Assembly: GCF_047501535.1 (NCBI RefSeq)
Contig: NZ_JAZDRJ010000015.1
Span: 14,331 to 78,330, forward strand
Direction of reading: 5' to 3'
Length of the DNA: 64,000 bases
Origin: Yanghanlia sp047501535
GTDB lineage: Bacteria; Pseudomonadota; Gammaproteobacteria; Burkholderiales; Burkholderiaceae_B
The position numbers and the translations under genes are program-made. Positions 33,968-42,996 of this stretch are shown here, piece after piece; position 1 is the first letter of the stretch; each line of letters starts with the position of its first letter. The notes below the pieces were generated by a model. It was not told where the DNA came from, did no database searches, and saw only the letters and a list, made by a program, of their open reading frames with translations.

Positions 33968-35191
33968 TTATTGCGCATCGGCCGGGCGCCACTGCTCGAC
34001 CTGCTCATCGGAAGGTTGCACGGTTGCGCCATCCACATAACGGATGTCGGTCATAATTCCCTTGCCGTCCTGCACCGCCAGCTTGCCCACATAAGCGCCC
34101 ATGGTGGATTGATGATCTTGCGGGCGATAGCTGATCGGGCCAAAAGGCGTTAACACTTCCAGCCCCTTAAACGCCTTGATTAAGGCTTCGGTATCGGTGG
34201 AACCCGCTGCACGCAAACCTTCGGCCAGGGAAACAATGGTGCTGTAACCTATGACGGTTCCCAGTCGCGGGTAATCGTCAAAACGAGCTTGGTAAGCATC
34301 CAGAAAGGCCTGATGCTCTGGCGTGTCGATGGCATACCAGGGGTAGCCGGTCACGACCCAGCCTTCGGGAGTTTCCCGGCCCAGGGGGTCAAGATACTCA
34401 GGTTCACCTGACAGCATACTGACGGTGGGCAGGCCATCTAAAAAACGACGCTGCTTGCCCGCCCGCACAAATTTAGCCAAGTCGGCAGCAAAAAGCACAT
34501 TGAAAAGCGCATCCGGTTTCGCATCGGCCAATGCCTGTACCACATTGCCCGCATCAATACGCCCCAGCGGAGTGGCCTGTTCGGCAACAAACTCGACATC
34601 CGGCTGGGCTTGCTTTAGCAGTTCCTTGAATGTTTCCACTGCAGATTGACCATATTCGTAGTTGGGGTAGACGATAGCCCAACGTTTACGGTTCATTTTC
34701 ACAGCGTCCGGAATCAGCATGGCCACCTGCATATAGGTGGAATTACGTAAGCGGAACGTATAGCGATTGCCCTGTTCCCACACGATTTTGTTAGTCAGGG
34801 GCTCGCTGGCCAGAAAAAAGATCTTGCGGTGCCGAGCATAGTCAGCCACGGCCAGACCGATATTCGACAGAAACGTGCCGGTCAGCACATCTACCTTTTC
34901 ACGCGTCACCAACTCTTCGGCCGCGCGCACGGCGTCGCCCGGGTTGGAGTTGTCGTCACGGATAATGAGCTGTAATTCCCGGCCGTTCACCCCTCCCGCC
35001 GCATTAATCTGCTCGACCGCCAACTCCATACCCATTCGGTAAGGGCCCAGAAAAGCAGGTTGTGTCTTGTAGCTGTTCAGCTCACCGATACGAATGGGCT
35101 CTTGCGCCTGCGCGCCGCCTGCGGCCATGGCAACGCCACCACACAACAATGCCAGGGTACGCGCCAAGCGCCGGACGATGGGCATGGTCAT
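33968..35191 (-). CDS. livK: Periplasmic amino-acid-binding protein LivK-like
   Basis: The 407-residue protein has a signal peptide ending near AGGAQAQ and the type I periplasmic-binding fold: PIRIGELNSYKTQPAFLGPY, GMELAVEQINAAGGVNGREL, IIRDDNSNPGDAVRAAEEL and WAIVYPNYEYGQSAVETFK. It is the first gene of the liv operon and delivers substrate to LivHM. It resembles the aliphatic-amide/urea/aromatic-acid binding branch as much as classical LivK, so the ligand is open. A 23-bp dyad lies in the divergent promoter gap with the TerC-type gene. Confidence 0.88.
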   Translation of the reverse strand: MTMPIVRRLARTLALLCGGVAMAAGGAQAQEPIRIGELNSYKTQPAFLGPYRMGMELAVEQINAAGGVNGRELQLIIRDDNSNPGDAVRAAEELVTREKVDVLTGTFLSNIGLAVADYARHRKIFFLASEPLTNKIVWEQGNRYTFRLRNSTYMQVAMLIPDAVKMNRKRWAIVYPNYEYGQSAVETFKELLKQAQPDVEFVAEQATPLGRIDAGNVVQALADAKPDALFNVLFAADLAKFVRAGKQRRFLDGLPTVSMLSGEPEYLDPLGRETPEGWVVTGYPWYAIDTPEHQAFLDAYQARFDDYPRLGTVIGYSTIVSLAEGLRAAGSTDTEALIKAFKGLEVLTPFGPISYRPQDHQSTMGAYVGKLAVQDGKGIMTDIRYVDGATVQPSDEQVEQWRPADAQ

Positions 35192-35266
35192 TTCCGATAT
35201 CCCGAAATAGTGATAAATAAAGGTTCTGCTCTCGTTTGCTCAGGCCAGTCTTACAGCCTTGCATCA

Positions 35267-35289
35267 TTATGCTAATCCTGAGCATAATT
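35267..35289. promoter_or_regulatory. Dyad in the livK/TerC divergent promoter region
   Basis: The perfect 8-bp arms ATTATGCT (35267-35274) and AGCATAAT (35282-35289) are separated by 7 bases. It lies 76 bases before livK and 103 bases before the TerC-type gene. The geometry fits a dimeric repressor site; the binding protein is unknown. Confidence 0.4.
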
Positions 35290-35391
35290 GCCCGTCAAGA
35301 CCCGGCGAAGTGGCTAAATAAATCATTCCAGATGTAGATATCCGTGCCCGCGTCCTTATAATGCTTTTTTTGTTTTCCGGATTACATCGTA

Positions 35392-36969
35392 ATGGAGCTA
35401 TTGCTTGACCCTACTGTATGGGTCGGCCTTCTCACCCTGGTCGTCCTTGAGATTGTCCTAGGGATAGACAACCTCATCTTCATCGCCATTCTTTCAGACA
35501 AGCTTCCCCCGCATCAGCGCGACAAAGCGCGTGTTTTGGGCTTATCACTGGCGTTGCTCATGCGCCTGGGCTTGCTGTCAGTCATTTCCTGGATGTTCCA
35601 CCTCACCACGCCACTGTTCCATGTTGGCAACATTGGGTTTTCGGGGCGTGATCTCATTCTCATAGTGGGCGGCTTTTTCCTCGTTTTCAAAGGCACGATG
35701 GAAATGCACGAACGCGTTGAAGGTCAGCGTCATGCTGTACTTCAGTCGCCCGCGTACGCCAGCTTCGGCGTCATCGTGACGCAGATCGTGGTGCTTGACG
35801 CGGTGTTTTCACTCGATGCCGTCATCACGGCTGTCGGCATGGTGGACCACCTTGAGGTCATGATGGCTGCCGTCATCATCGCCATGGGTGTGATGCTGTT
35901 CGCGTCCAAGCCGCTCACCCGATTTGTGAACGCACACCCCACCGTCGTGATTCTGTGTCTGGGCTTTTTGCTCATGATCGGTTTTTCTCTGGTAGCAGAA
36001 GGCTTCGGCTTTAAGGTGCCCAAGGGCTATCTATATGCCGCCATTGGCTTTTCCGTCATTATTGAGTTTCTTAACCAGTTGGCGCGACGCAACCTCCTGC
36101 TCATGCGTTCCGACCGCCCCATGCGCGAACGTACTGCGGAAACCGTGCTACGTATGCTGGGCAAGCGCAGCAGCGCTGAGGCCGACTCCCCCACTGACGA
36201 AATGCCATCTGAAGAGCCCATTCCTTTTGCCGAGGAAGAGCGCTATATGGTCAGCGGTGTGCTGCGCCTGGCGGAACGCAACGTGCATTCAGTCATGACG
36301 CCACGCACCGATATCTCCTGGGTCAACCTGGATAGCGACGCGGAAACCATCCGCGCCAACATCAACAAGACCCCCCATGGTTTCTACCCCGTGTGCCGGG
36401 GTTCGTTGGATGAAATCGTCGGCATCGGCCGCGCCAAGGACCTCATCACCGACCTCATCGTTGACGGCAAGGTAAACCAACAGCGCTTGCGCCCCCCCAT
36501 CATCGTGCACGAGACCGTACGCATGCTGGATCTCATCAATACCTTGAAATCCGCTCGTGGTCAGTTGGTCATTGTTATCAATGAGTTCGGTACGGTCGAA
36601 GGTCTGGTCACCCCTATGGACGTCTTTGAAGCCATTGCCGGAGACTTCCCGGACGAAGACGAAACCCCAGACATCATTGCTAAGTCTGAGAACCAGTGGA
36701 TTGTGGAAGGCGGTACCGATCTGCACCAGTTCGAGCAAACGCTGGACATCGACGAACTGGCCTCCGAAAACGACGATTTCAGCACGGTGGCCGGGTTCCT
36801 GCTGCAGCAGCTGGGCAAACTGCCGGAAGTCGGTGAAACCTTCACGGTAAATCATGGCAAAGACACGCTGCACTTCCGCATCCTCCAGCTAGACGGGCGT
36901 CGCATTGCCAAGGTATTCGTCGAACGTTTACCTGCTTCAGAGGCCCCAGCCACACCCGAGGAAACATGA
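35392..36969 (+). CDS. TerC-family membrane protein with CBS and CorC domains
   Basis: The 525-residue protein combines a TerC membrane domain (residues 1-235) with a cytosolic pair of CBS domains and a CorC_HlyC transporter-associated domain (about 440-515). The membrane part includes EIVLGIDNLIFIAI with the conserved acidic residues, VVLDAVFSLDAVITAVGM and FASKPLTRF. CBS 1 starts at VMTPRTDISWV, CBS 2 at PIIVHETVRMLDL. TerC-type proteins are linked to metal-ion efflux, particularly manganese or calcium. This YegH/YoaE-like layout is common, but its ion is not established here. Confidence 0.9.
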   Translation: MELLLDPTVWVGLLTLVVLEIVLGIDNLIFIAILSDKLPPHQRDKARVLGLSLALLMRLGLLSVISWMFHLTTPLFHVGNIGFSGRDLILIVGGFFLVFKGTMEMHERVEGQRHAVLQSPAYASFGVIVTQIVVLDAVFSLDAVITAVGMVDHLEVMMAAVIIAMGVMLFASKPLTRFVNAHPTVVILCLGFLLMIGFSLVAEGFGFKVPKGYLYAAIGFSVIIEFLNQLARRNLLLMRSDRPMRERTAETVLRMLGKRSSAEADSPTDEMPSEEPIPFAEEERYMVSGVLRLAERNVHSVMTPRTDISWVNLDSDAETIRANINKTPHGFYPVCRGSLDEIVGIGRAKDLITDLIVDGKVNQQRLRPPIIVHETVRMLDLINTLKSARGQLVIVINEFGTVEGLVTPMDVFEAIAGDFPDEDETPDIIAKSENQWIVEGGTDLHQFEQTLDIDELASENDDFSTVAGFLLQQLGKLPEVGETFTVNHGKDTLHFRILQLDGRRIAKVFVERLPASEAPATPEET

Positions 36970-36997
36970 GGCTCAGGCACGATTAAAAATAGTGTGT

Positions 36998-37003
36998 TAT
37001 AGT
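36998..37003 (+). promoter_or_regulatory. Likely -10 box of tRNA-Pro
   Basis: TATAGT stands 12 bases before the mature tRNA 5' end. The -35 position (near 36975-36980, AGGCAC) is weak. Confidence 0.4.
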
Positions 37004-37014
37004 CACGTTCTTGT

Positions 37015-37091
<77 letters not shown>

Positions 37092-37152
37092 CTCATTTAC
37101 GGCCTTCCGAAGTTATATCCTCGGAAGGCCGTTGTCATTGAGCGGTTTACCC

Positions 37153-37914
37153 ATGCTGACCATTTTGGAAAACGATGGCCTGCGAACCCTGCACTTTGGC
37201 ACCCCTGCCGTGCAAGGCGCTATGCGGGTCGCCCGGCCCGACGATATCGAGCTGGAATATGTCCAGCAGATGATGATGTGGCTGCTGTTTCGTGACCATG
37301 CCGAACATATCGTTCAATTGGGCTTAGGGGCCGCAGCGCTTACCAAGTTTTGCTATCAACGCTTGCTGGCCTCGCACGTCACGGCGGTGGAACTCAACCC
37401 GGACGTTATCTCCACCTGCCGCCAGCAATTCGCCCTGCCTCCCAATGACGATCGGCTTAACGTCCTGAATATGGACGCACTCGATTACGTCAACGATTTC
37501 TCGCGGCGCCGCACCATAGACATACTGCAGGTTGACCTATACGACGCCCGTGCCCATGCACCGGCTGTGAGTTCTGAGGCTTTCTACGCCGCTTGCGCCA
37601 ACACCCTGAGCCGCGACGGCATAATGACTGTCAATCTTTATTGCGACTGGCCCGATCATGGGCGGCATATACGGATGATGGAAACCGCATTTGAAGCGGT
37701 CGCATGGCTGCCGGAAGTCCACGACGGCAATATTGTGGCCATTGCTTTCAAGCGCTCGCCATCCGTAGATTTTGAAGCGCTACGCGAACGCGCCACACAC
37801 CTGCACCAAACCTTGGGCCTGCCCGCTCATACATGGGTAGACGGCCTGTTTGCCTGGATGCTTGGTGAACTGGATATTCCTGTTATGCCTGAAGCGGGCG
37901 GCCTGCCCAGCTAA
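37153..37914 (+). CDS. Spermidine synthase-like methyltransferase-fold protein
   Basis: The 253-residue protein has a Rossmann SAM/dcSAM-binding core: HIVQLGLGAAALTKFCYQRL, VTAVELNPDVISTCRQQF, NVLNMDALDYVNDF and IDILQVDLYDA. The pattern and N-terminal strand region match the SpeE-like family that lacks full polyamine synthase features. The GGGDG loop of true SpeE appears as LGLGAAAL, so transfer of an aminopropyl group is uncertain. ATG at 37153 is chosen; earlier in-frame codons lie inside tRNA-Pro. It is convergent, with a 5-base gap, with the MTA/SAH nucleosidase that would recycle its by-product. Confidence 0.75.
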   Translation: MLTILENDGLRTLHFGTPAVQGAMRVARPDDIELEYVQQMMMWLLFRDHAEHIVQLGLGAAALTKFCYQRLLASHVTAVELNPDVISTCRQQFALPPNDDRLNVLNMDALDYVNDFSRRRTIDILQVDLYDARAHAPAVSSEAFYAACANTLSRDGIMTVNLYCDWPDHGRHIRMMETAFEAVAWLPEVHDGNIVAIAFKRSPSVDFEALRERATHLHQTLGLPAHTWVDGLFAWMLGELDIPVMPEAGGLPS

Positions 37915-37919
37915 CACCT

Positions 37920-38675
37920 CTACAAGGTATCCAGAACTTGCCGCAAAATACCAGCAGAATAATGGCTGGCGACAGCCGCAAGAAAACCGCTGAAGTCGTG
38001 GCTGGCAGAATCATCAGCGCGATCTGACACCGTGCGTACGATGGCAAAACGCGCACCGTACTCATGGCAGACCTGTGCCACAGCAGCCCCTTCCATCTCC
38101 ACACACAAAGCATCCGGCAGCGCTTCGCGCAGTGCCCGCACGCTTGCGACACGGTTCACGAACTGATCGCCGCTGATTATCAGCCCGACATGAACGCGGG
38201 GAACCGATAAACGGAACGCCTCGCGTGTTGCGGGAACAATATCCTGCGCCCATTCCTGCTGTATGTAGCGCTGAGCCGCTTGCTCAAGCTTGGCGCTCAA
38301 ACCACTATCGGCCGAGATACGGCTTCGGCTCAACAGAGGAATCTCATGGCGAGGAAACAACGGGCTAGCGTCCAGATCATGTTGCAGCAGCGCCGTGCCA
38401 ATGACAACATCGCCCACATTGACGTGGCTGGCGACGCCGCCCGCCAAGCCGGTAAAAACCAGGCGATCAACACTGAATTCCCGTATCAAGGTCACCGCTG
38501 TCGCAGCTGCGGCCACCTTACCGATGCGCGCCAGGACCACCACGCAATCCTGACCATGCAATGTGCCCGCATGATAATCCCGCATGCCGATGCGACGGGT
38601 CACCACGTTTTCCATCGTGTCGAGCAGATCAGCGATCTCCTCATACAAGGCCGCCATAATGCCGATGCGAAGCAT
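37920..38675 (-). CDS. mtnN: 5'-methylthioadenosine/S-adenosylhomocysteine nucleosidase
   Basis: The 251-residue protein shows the Pfs/MtnN pattern: RIGIMAALYEEIADLLDTME, VTLIREFSVDRLVFTGLAGG, NVGDVVIGTALLQHDLDAS and a late CVEMEGAAVAQVCHEYGARF with the catalytic Glu and Asp-region (RTVSDRADDSA). It splits methylthioadenosine and S-adenosylhomocysteine, releasing adenine, in methionine salvage and SAM-product recycling. Length is slightly above the E. coli enzyme (232). The stop is five bases from the convergent spermidine-synthase-like stop. Confidence 0.93.
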   Translation of the reverse strand: MLRIGIMAALYEEIADLLDTMENVVTRRIGMRDYHAGTLHGQDCVVVLARIGKVAAAATAVTLIREFSVDRLVFTGLAGGVASHVNVGDVVIGTALLQHDLDASPLFPRHEIPLLSRSRISADSGLSAKLEQAAQRYIQQEWAQDIVPATREAFRLSVPRVHVGLIISGDQFVNRVASVRALREALPDALCVEMEGAAVAQVCHEYGARFAIVRTVSDRADDSASHDFSGFLAAVASHYSAGILRQVLDTL

Positions 38676-38888
38676 GTTTCCTCCGTAAGTGTCAGACCGG
38701 CATATTAGACTGTCCGCGCAGAAAAGACCGCTATCGCCCGATTTGCGTGGGTTGTACGCTTATGTCATTGTGCGTCTCAACAGAACCGCCACCCCATGCT
38801 CGGGAAACCCCTTAGGAATCGGACACGACAGCCAGAAGGCGACTCTCTATACTTGTTGCGCTATCCCTTTGAACAAGGATGTTGGTTT

Positions 38889-39350
38889 ATGTCACCCGCG
38901 CAGTATCTGAATTCCATTGCAGAGAATTTTGGCGAACATATCGCCCTGGACGACAGCGAAATCGCCGTCTCCTATTCGGAACTCGCCGTTGCCGTCCACG
39001 CCATGAGCGTTGCACTGGCCAATATGGACCCGACTCCCGGATCAACCGTGGCTTTGTGCGCCGATTACTGCCACGAATATCTCGTCACGGTGTTGGCAGC
39101 GCAAGCCGCCAACAAAAAACTACTGCCGCTCAGCACCGGCGCCACGACTGAAGAGCTTGCGCCGGTTATCAATTCAGCGCAGCCCAGCACCATTATTGTC
39201 GATGCCCGAGGCCACGCCCTCATCCCTTGCGATGAAGATTTCAAAATTCATTTTTCGCAATTTCCGGGGCTGGTCTCCACCTATCGCGATGCAGAGATGC
39301 CCACAGTCGGGGACGGCGCTACTCTGGCAGAAAAAACAACTGCAAATTGA
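38889..39350 (+). CDS. Orphan N-terminal fragment of an AMP-binding (acyl-CoA synthetase-like) protein
   Basis: The 153-residue frame resembles only the first subdomain of adenylate-forming enzymes: an entry helix QYLNSIAENFGEHIALDDSE, YSELAVAVHAMSVALANMD, GSTVALCADYCHEYLVTVLA and the Rossmann-like STIIVDARGHAL. The ATP-binding P-loop, the central YTSGTTG-like motif and the C-terminal domain are missing, and the frame ends cleanly. ATG at 38889 follows AAGGATG. It may be a truncated gene or a small stand-alone protein derived from such an enzyme. The frame has no internal stops and looks maintained. Confidence 0.55.
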   Translation: MSPAQYLNSIAENFGEHIALDDSEIAVSYSELAVAVHAMSVALANMDPTPGSTVALCADYCHEYLVTVLAAQAANKKLLPLSTGATTEELAPVINSAQPSTIIVDARGHALIPCDEDFKIHFSQFPGLVSTYRDAEMPTVGDGATLAEKTTAN

Positions 39351-39411
39351 ATAGCGGTACAGACATACGAGCGGCCTATAATCCCCGCAACTGCAATCTA
39401 CGCTATCTTGT

Positions 39412-39813
39412 ATGTCCCAGAATTCTCTCGACGATCTTGCAAGGCTGCTGCTGCGCCTGGTGCTTGGCATACTGATTTTTTTCCATGGCTGGGCCAAAAT
39501 CAAGCACGGCATCGGCGGCATCGAGGCCATGCTGGCTATGCGTGGCCTGCCTGCGTTTCTGGCCTGGGGCGTTTACCTGGGTGAAGTGCTGGCTCCGCTG
39601 CTGCTGATATTGGGTGTTTACACACGCCTGGGAGCCGCCCTTATCATCGTCAATATGCTGTTCGCCTTGCTTCTGGCCCACAGTGGGCATTTCTCCCACT
39701 TCACTTCCAACGGCGGCTGGCGGCTGGAGCTCCAGGCCATGTTTCTGGGGGCCGGCATAGCCGTACTCATGCTGGGCGCCGGCCGCTATTCTCTCGGCGG
39801 CCGCTGGAACTAA
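39412..39813 (+). CDS. DoxX-family membrane protein
   Basis: The 133-residue protein has four predicted membrane helices, beginning LARLLLRLVLGILIFFHGWA with the DoxX HG-x-K pattern (GWAKIKHGIGG). It continues with LAWGVYLGEVLAPLLLILGV and a late LGAGIAVLMLGAGRYSLGG. DoxX/DoxD relatives are linked to thiosulfate oxidation or to redox homeostasis, but most bacterial members are uncharacterised. It precedes the patatin gene by 16 bases on the same strand, so the two may be co-transcribed. Confidence 0.85.
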   Translation: MSQNSLDDLARLLLRLVLGILIFFHGWAKIKHGIGGIEAMLAMRGLPAFLAWGVYLGEVLAPLLLILGVYTRLGAALIIVNMLFALLLAHSGHFSHFTSNGGWRLELQAMFLGAGIAVLMLGAGRYSLGGRWN

Positions 39814-39829
39814 ATAAGCCTCCCTCACC

Positions 39830-40771
39830 ATGATGCCTCCCGTAAAGCGTAAACCCCGCCTGGCCTTGGCGCTAGGCAGCGGCTCGGCCCGCGGCTGGGC
39901 CCACATTGGCGTACTGCGCACGCTAGAAGAGGCTGGCATCCAGCCTGACATCATCTGCGGCACCTCAATTGGCGCCTTGGTCGGCGCAGCCTATGCAGCA
40001 GGGGAGCTTGACCGCTTCGAACAGTGGGTTCGCTCGCTCAACCTACGCGATGTCGTGTCACTGATGGATTTTCATCTGAATGGCGGCATGCTCAAGGGTG
40101 AGCGCCTGATGAGCTTCTTCCAGAAGCATTTCATGGATTGCCCCATCCAAGCACTCAACTTGCCGTTTGCTGCGGTAGCCACCGATCTGCACACCGGCCA
40201 GGAGGTCTGGCTGAAGGAAGGGTCTACCACTGACGCGGTGCGAGCCTCCATTGCGCTGCCTGGGCTGTTTTCACCCTGCTGGCTTCAGGAACGCCTGTTA
40301 GTGGATGGTGGTCTGGTTAACCCAGTGCCCGTTTCACTGGCGCGCTCAATGGACGCCGACATCGTGGTGGCCGTGGACCTGAACACCGATATTCTTGGCC
40401 GCCACCTGGAACCTGAGCCTGAACAAAAGCTGCGTTCTACAGTAGGCAGCGCCTGGCGAGCACACTTGCCGGAAGCCTTGTCATCGTGGCTGTCGGGCAG
40501 CCCTCCCGAGGTCGAGCCCATGCCTTCTCTGATCGATATTCTGTCGAGCAGCATCAATATTATGCAGGTCAGAATCACCCGCAGCCGCATGGCGGGCGAC
40601 CCTGCCGACGCTGTCATTGCCCCGCGCCTGGCCTCGCTGGGCCTGCTGGACTTTCACCGCGCCGAACTCGCTATTGAGCAAGGTGTCGCCGCCGCCCAAG
40701 CCGCCCTGCCCACGCTGCGCAGCCTGGGTTTGGGAAAACCGCTGGGTGACGGCGAAGCGCCCGCTCAGTAA
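39830..40771 (+). CDS. rssA: Patatin-like phospholipase, RssA type
   Basis: The 313-residue protein has the patatin elements: oxyanion loop GSGSARGWAHIGVL, nucleophile elbow GTSIG, and catalytic Asp in VDGGLVNPVPVSLARSM. The arrangement matches RssA, a cytosolic patatin of poorly known substrate. The C-terminal half is helical (ITRSRMAGDPADAVIAPRL). The second codon is also ATG (39833). Its stop overlaps the acs stop by seven bases in convergent orientation. Lipid acyl hydrolase activity is inferred from the motifs. Confidence 0.88.
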   Translation: MMPPVKRKPRLALALGSGSARGWAHIGVLRTLEEAGIQPDIICGTSIGALVGAAYAAGELDRFEQWVRSLNLRDVVSLMDFHLNGGMLKGERLMSFFQKHFMDCPIQALNLPFAAVATDLHTGQEVWLKEGSTTDAVRASIALPGLFSPCWLQERLLVDGGLVNPVPVSLARSMDADIVVAVDLNTDILGRHLEPEPEQKLRSTVGSAWRAHLPEALSSWLSGSPPEVEPMPSLIDILSSSINIMQVRITRSRMAGDPADAVIAPRLASLGLLDFHRAELAIEQGVAAAQAALPTLRSLGLGKPLGDGEAPAQ

Positions 40772-42744
40772 ACGCCCGAGAACTGCTTAAGCACGTCAGG
40801 GTTTTCAAGCGTGGATGTATCCTGGTCGATTTCCCTGCCTTCAGCCACCAGCCTTAATAGGCGACGCATGATTTTCCCAGAACGCGTTTTGGGCAGGTTG
40901 TTGCCAAAGCGGATATCCTTGGGCTTGGCGATCGGCCCTACCTGGCTAGCCACCCAGTTGCGCAAGGTTTCAGCCACCTTCTGCGCTTCTTCAGCGCTTG
41001 GCGCGGCCTGCTTGAGCATGACGAAGGCCACAATCGCCTCGCCCGTTGTGGCATCCGGCCGCCCTACTACCGCCGCTTCGGCCACCAGTTCGTGAGCCAC
41101 CAAAGCGGATTCGATCTCCGTCCCGCCCAACCTGTGGCCGGACACGCTTAATACGTCATCCGTCCGGCCCAATATCCAGAAATAGCCGTCCTCATCGCGC
41201 TGAGCGTTGTCGCCCGCCATATACATGCCGCGCAACTCATCGGGGAAGTAACTGCTGCGATAGCGGTTTTCGTCCCCCCACACCGCTCGTATCATGGCCG
41301 GCCAGGGTCGGCGAATCACCAACAAGCCCCCTGCTCCAGGGGGCAGTTCGTTCCCTGCTTCGTCAACCACCGCCGCATCGATGCCGGGAAGGGGCAGCGT
41401 GCAGGAGCCCGGCTTCAAAGGTGTGGCGCCGGGTAAAGGCGTGAGAATATGCCCACCCGTTTCAGTCTGCCACCATGTGTCAACAATCGGACAGCGCGAG
41501 CCGCCCACATTCTCGTAGTACCACATCCAGGCTTCGGGGTTGATGGGTTCTCCCACCGAGCCCAATAAACGCAGGCTGGAAAGGTCGTAACGGCTGGGAT
41601 GATGTTCTGGGCTTTGTTCAGAAGCCTTAATCAGTGAGCGGATGGCAGTGGGCGCCGTATAAAAAATGGTGACGCCATGGCGCTGGATCATTTCCCAGAA
41701 ACGTCCGGCATGGGGATAGGTGGGAATGCCCTCAAACACAATCTGAGTCAGCCCCGCCGCCAACGAGCCGTAGGTAATGTAAGAATGCCCTGTTACCCAG
41801 CCAATGTCGGCGGTACACCAGAACACATCTTCAGGCCGGGCGTCGAATACCCATTGGGCAGTTTGCTTGGCCCACAGCAGATACCCGGCCGAGGCATGCT
41901 GCACCCCCTTGGGTTTGCCAGTGGAACCCGAGGTATACAACACAAACAGCGGGTGCTCGGCTTCGACCGCCACAGGCTCACATTCTTCAGACTGCCCTGT
42001 CTCAAGTTCGCTCAACGGAACATCACGCCCTTCCTCCCAATTGATGTCGGCTCCTGTGCGCTGATACACCACCACTTTTTCAACAACATCACCCCCTTCA
42101 TAAGCCAGCGCCTCATCCACGGCTGCTTTCAAGGGGATCTGCCTTCCGCCACGCATCTGAGCGTCCGCTGTGAGCACCAGCCGGGCGCCGACATCGACAA
42201 TGCGCTGATGCAGGCTGCGCGCCGAGAAGCCGCCAAACACCACGGAATGGGTCAAACCCAGGCGGGCGCAGGCCTGCATCATCGCAATGGCCTCGATCGA
42301 CATGGGCAGGTAAAGGATGGCTCGGTCGCCCTTGCCATAGCCCAGGGCGCGTATGCCATTGGCAATGCGGCACACCCTTGCATGCAGTTGGCGGTAGGTC
42401 ACAGTTTCGACCGAGCCGTCATCCGCTTCAAAAATCAGCGCAGTTTTGTCGGCGTTGCCATTTTTCAGATGAATATCTAAGCAGTTTTCGGAAACGTTCA
42501 GCTCACCATCTTCAAACCAGGTGTAGAACGGCGCGTTTGAGTCATCAAGCACCTTGGTGAACGGCTTGCGCCATTCCAGGCCCGATTCCGCCATATTCCG
42601 CCAGAATTCCTCGAGGTTCTGCTCTGCTTCCTCACACAAAGCCTGGTACTGCTCCATACTAGAAATCCGCGCCTGGGCCGAAAACTCCGCTGGGGGATGG
42701 ATGACCCTTTTTTCGACCAGCATGGTGTTGATGGTGGTTGACAT
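40765..42744 (-). CDS. acs: Acetyl-CoA synthetase
   Basis: The 659-residue enzyme activates acetate to acetyl-CoA through acetyl-AMP. It shows NTMLVEKRVIHPP at the start, LFVLYTSGSTGKPKGVQH (P-loop), TADIGWVTGHSYITYG, VDTWWQTETGGHILT and the late ILGRTDDVLSVSGHRLGGTE hinge. The C-terminal SGKIMRRLLR carries the lysine acetylated in homologues. ATG at 42744 follows AAGGAGA by five bases and is preferred over the upstream frame start. Propionate or similar short acids are possible substrates, but the WWQTETGG motif supports acetate. Confidence 0.94.
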   Translation of the reverse strand: MSTTINTMLVEKRVIHPPAEFSAQARISSMEQYQALCEEAEQNLEEFWRNMAESGLEWRKPFTKVLDDSNAPFYTWFEDGELNVSENCLDIHLKNGNADKTALIFEADDGSVETVTYRQLHARVCRIANGIRALGYGKGDRAILYLPMSIEAIAMMQACARLGLTHSVVFGGFSARSLHQRIVDVGARLVLTADAQMRGGRQIPLKAAVDEALAYEGGDVVEKVVVYQRTGADINWEEGRDVPLSELETGQSEECEPVAVEAEHPLFVLYTSGSTGKPKGVQHASAGYLLWAKQTAQWVFDARPEDVFWCTADIGWVTGHSYITYGSLAAGLTQIVFEGIPTYPHAGRFWEMIQRHGVTIFYTAPTAIRSLIKASEQSPEHHPSRYDLSSLRLLGSVGEPINPEAWMWYYENVGGSRCPIVDTWWQTETGGHILTPLPGATPLKPGSCTLPLPGIDAAVVDEAGNELPPGAGGLLVIRRPWPAMIRAVWGDENRYRSSYFPDELRGMYMAGDNAQRDEDGYFWILGRTDDVLSVSGHRLGGTEIESALVAHELVAEAAVVGRPDATTGEAIVAFVMLKQAAPSAEEAQKVAETLRNWVASQVGPIAKPKDIRFGNNLPKTRSGKIMRRLLRLVAEGREIDQDTSTLENPDVLKQFSGVY

Positions 42745-42896
42745 CGTGTCTCCTTTTGTTGTATCCGCCGCTCTTTGATTACGGCATTTCAAATCTTCAA
42801 ATTATTGAAGTTGATGGTACTCGATTCTTGCGCCCCGCCTCTAGACCCGATTGCTACGAACCGCAATCCTCACAACCATCCCTGTGACGCCCACGA

Positions 42897-42935
42897 AAAA
42901 GCCCACTCCGGTTCCAAACCGTGAAGTGGGCTTTT
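42897..42935. terminator. Bidirectional terminator between pstB and acs
   Basis: AAAAGCCCACT (42897-42907) pairs perfectly with AGTGGGCTTTT (42925-42935) with a 17-base loop. T-runs are available on both strands. On the minus strand it ends the pst operon before acs. Confidence 0.8.
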
Positions 42936-42996
42936 ATGCTTCTGTCTTGGCGACGATCAGGCTTAAGCGTAGGCGCCCTGAAGGACGCTGGCTCGC

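Noticed and set aside
35192..35391. A manganese (yybP-ykoY) riboswitch before the TerC-type gene
   Set aside because: The conserved loops of that riboswitch are not visible in the leader; only a small dyad is present.
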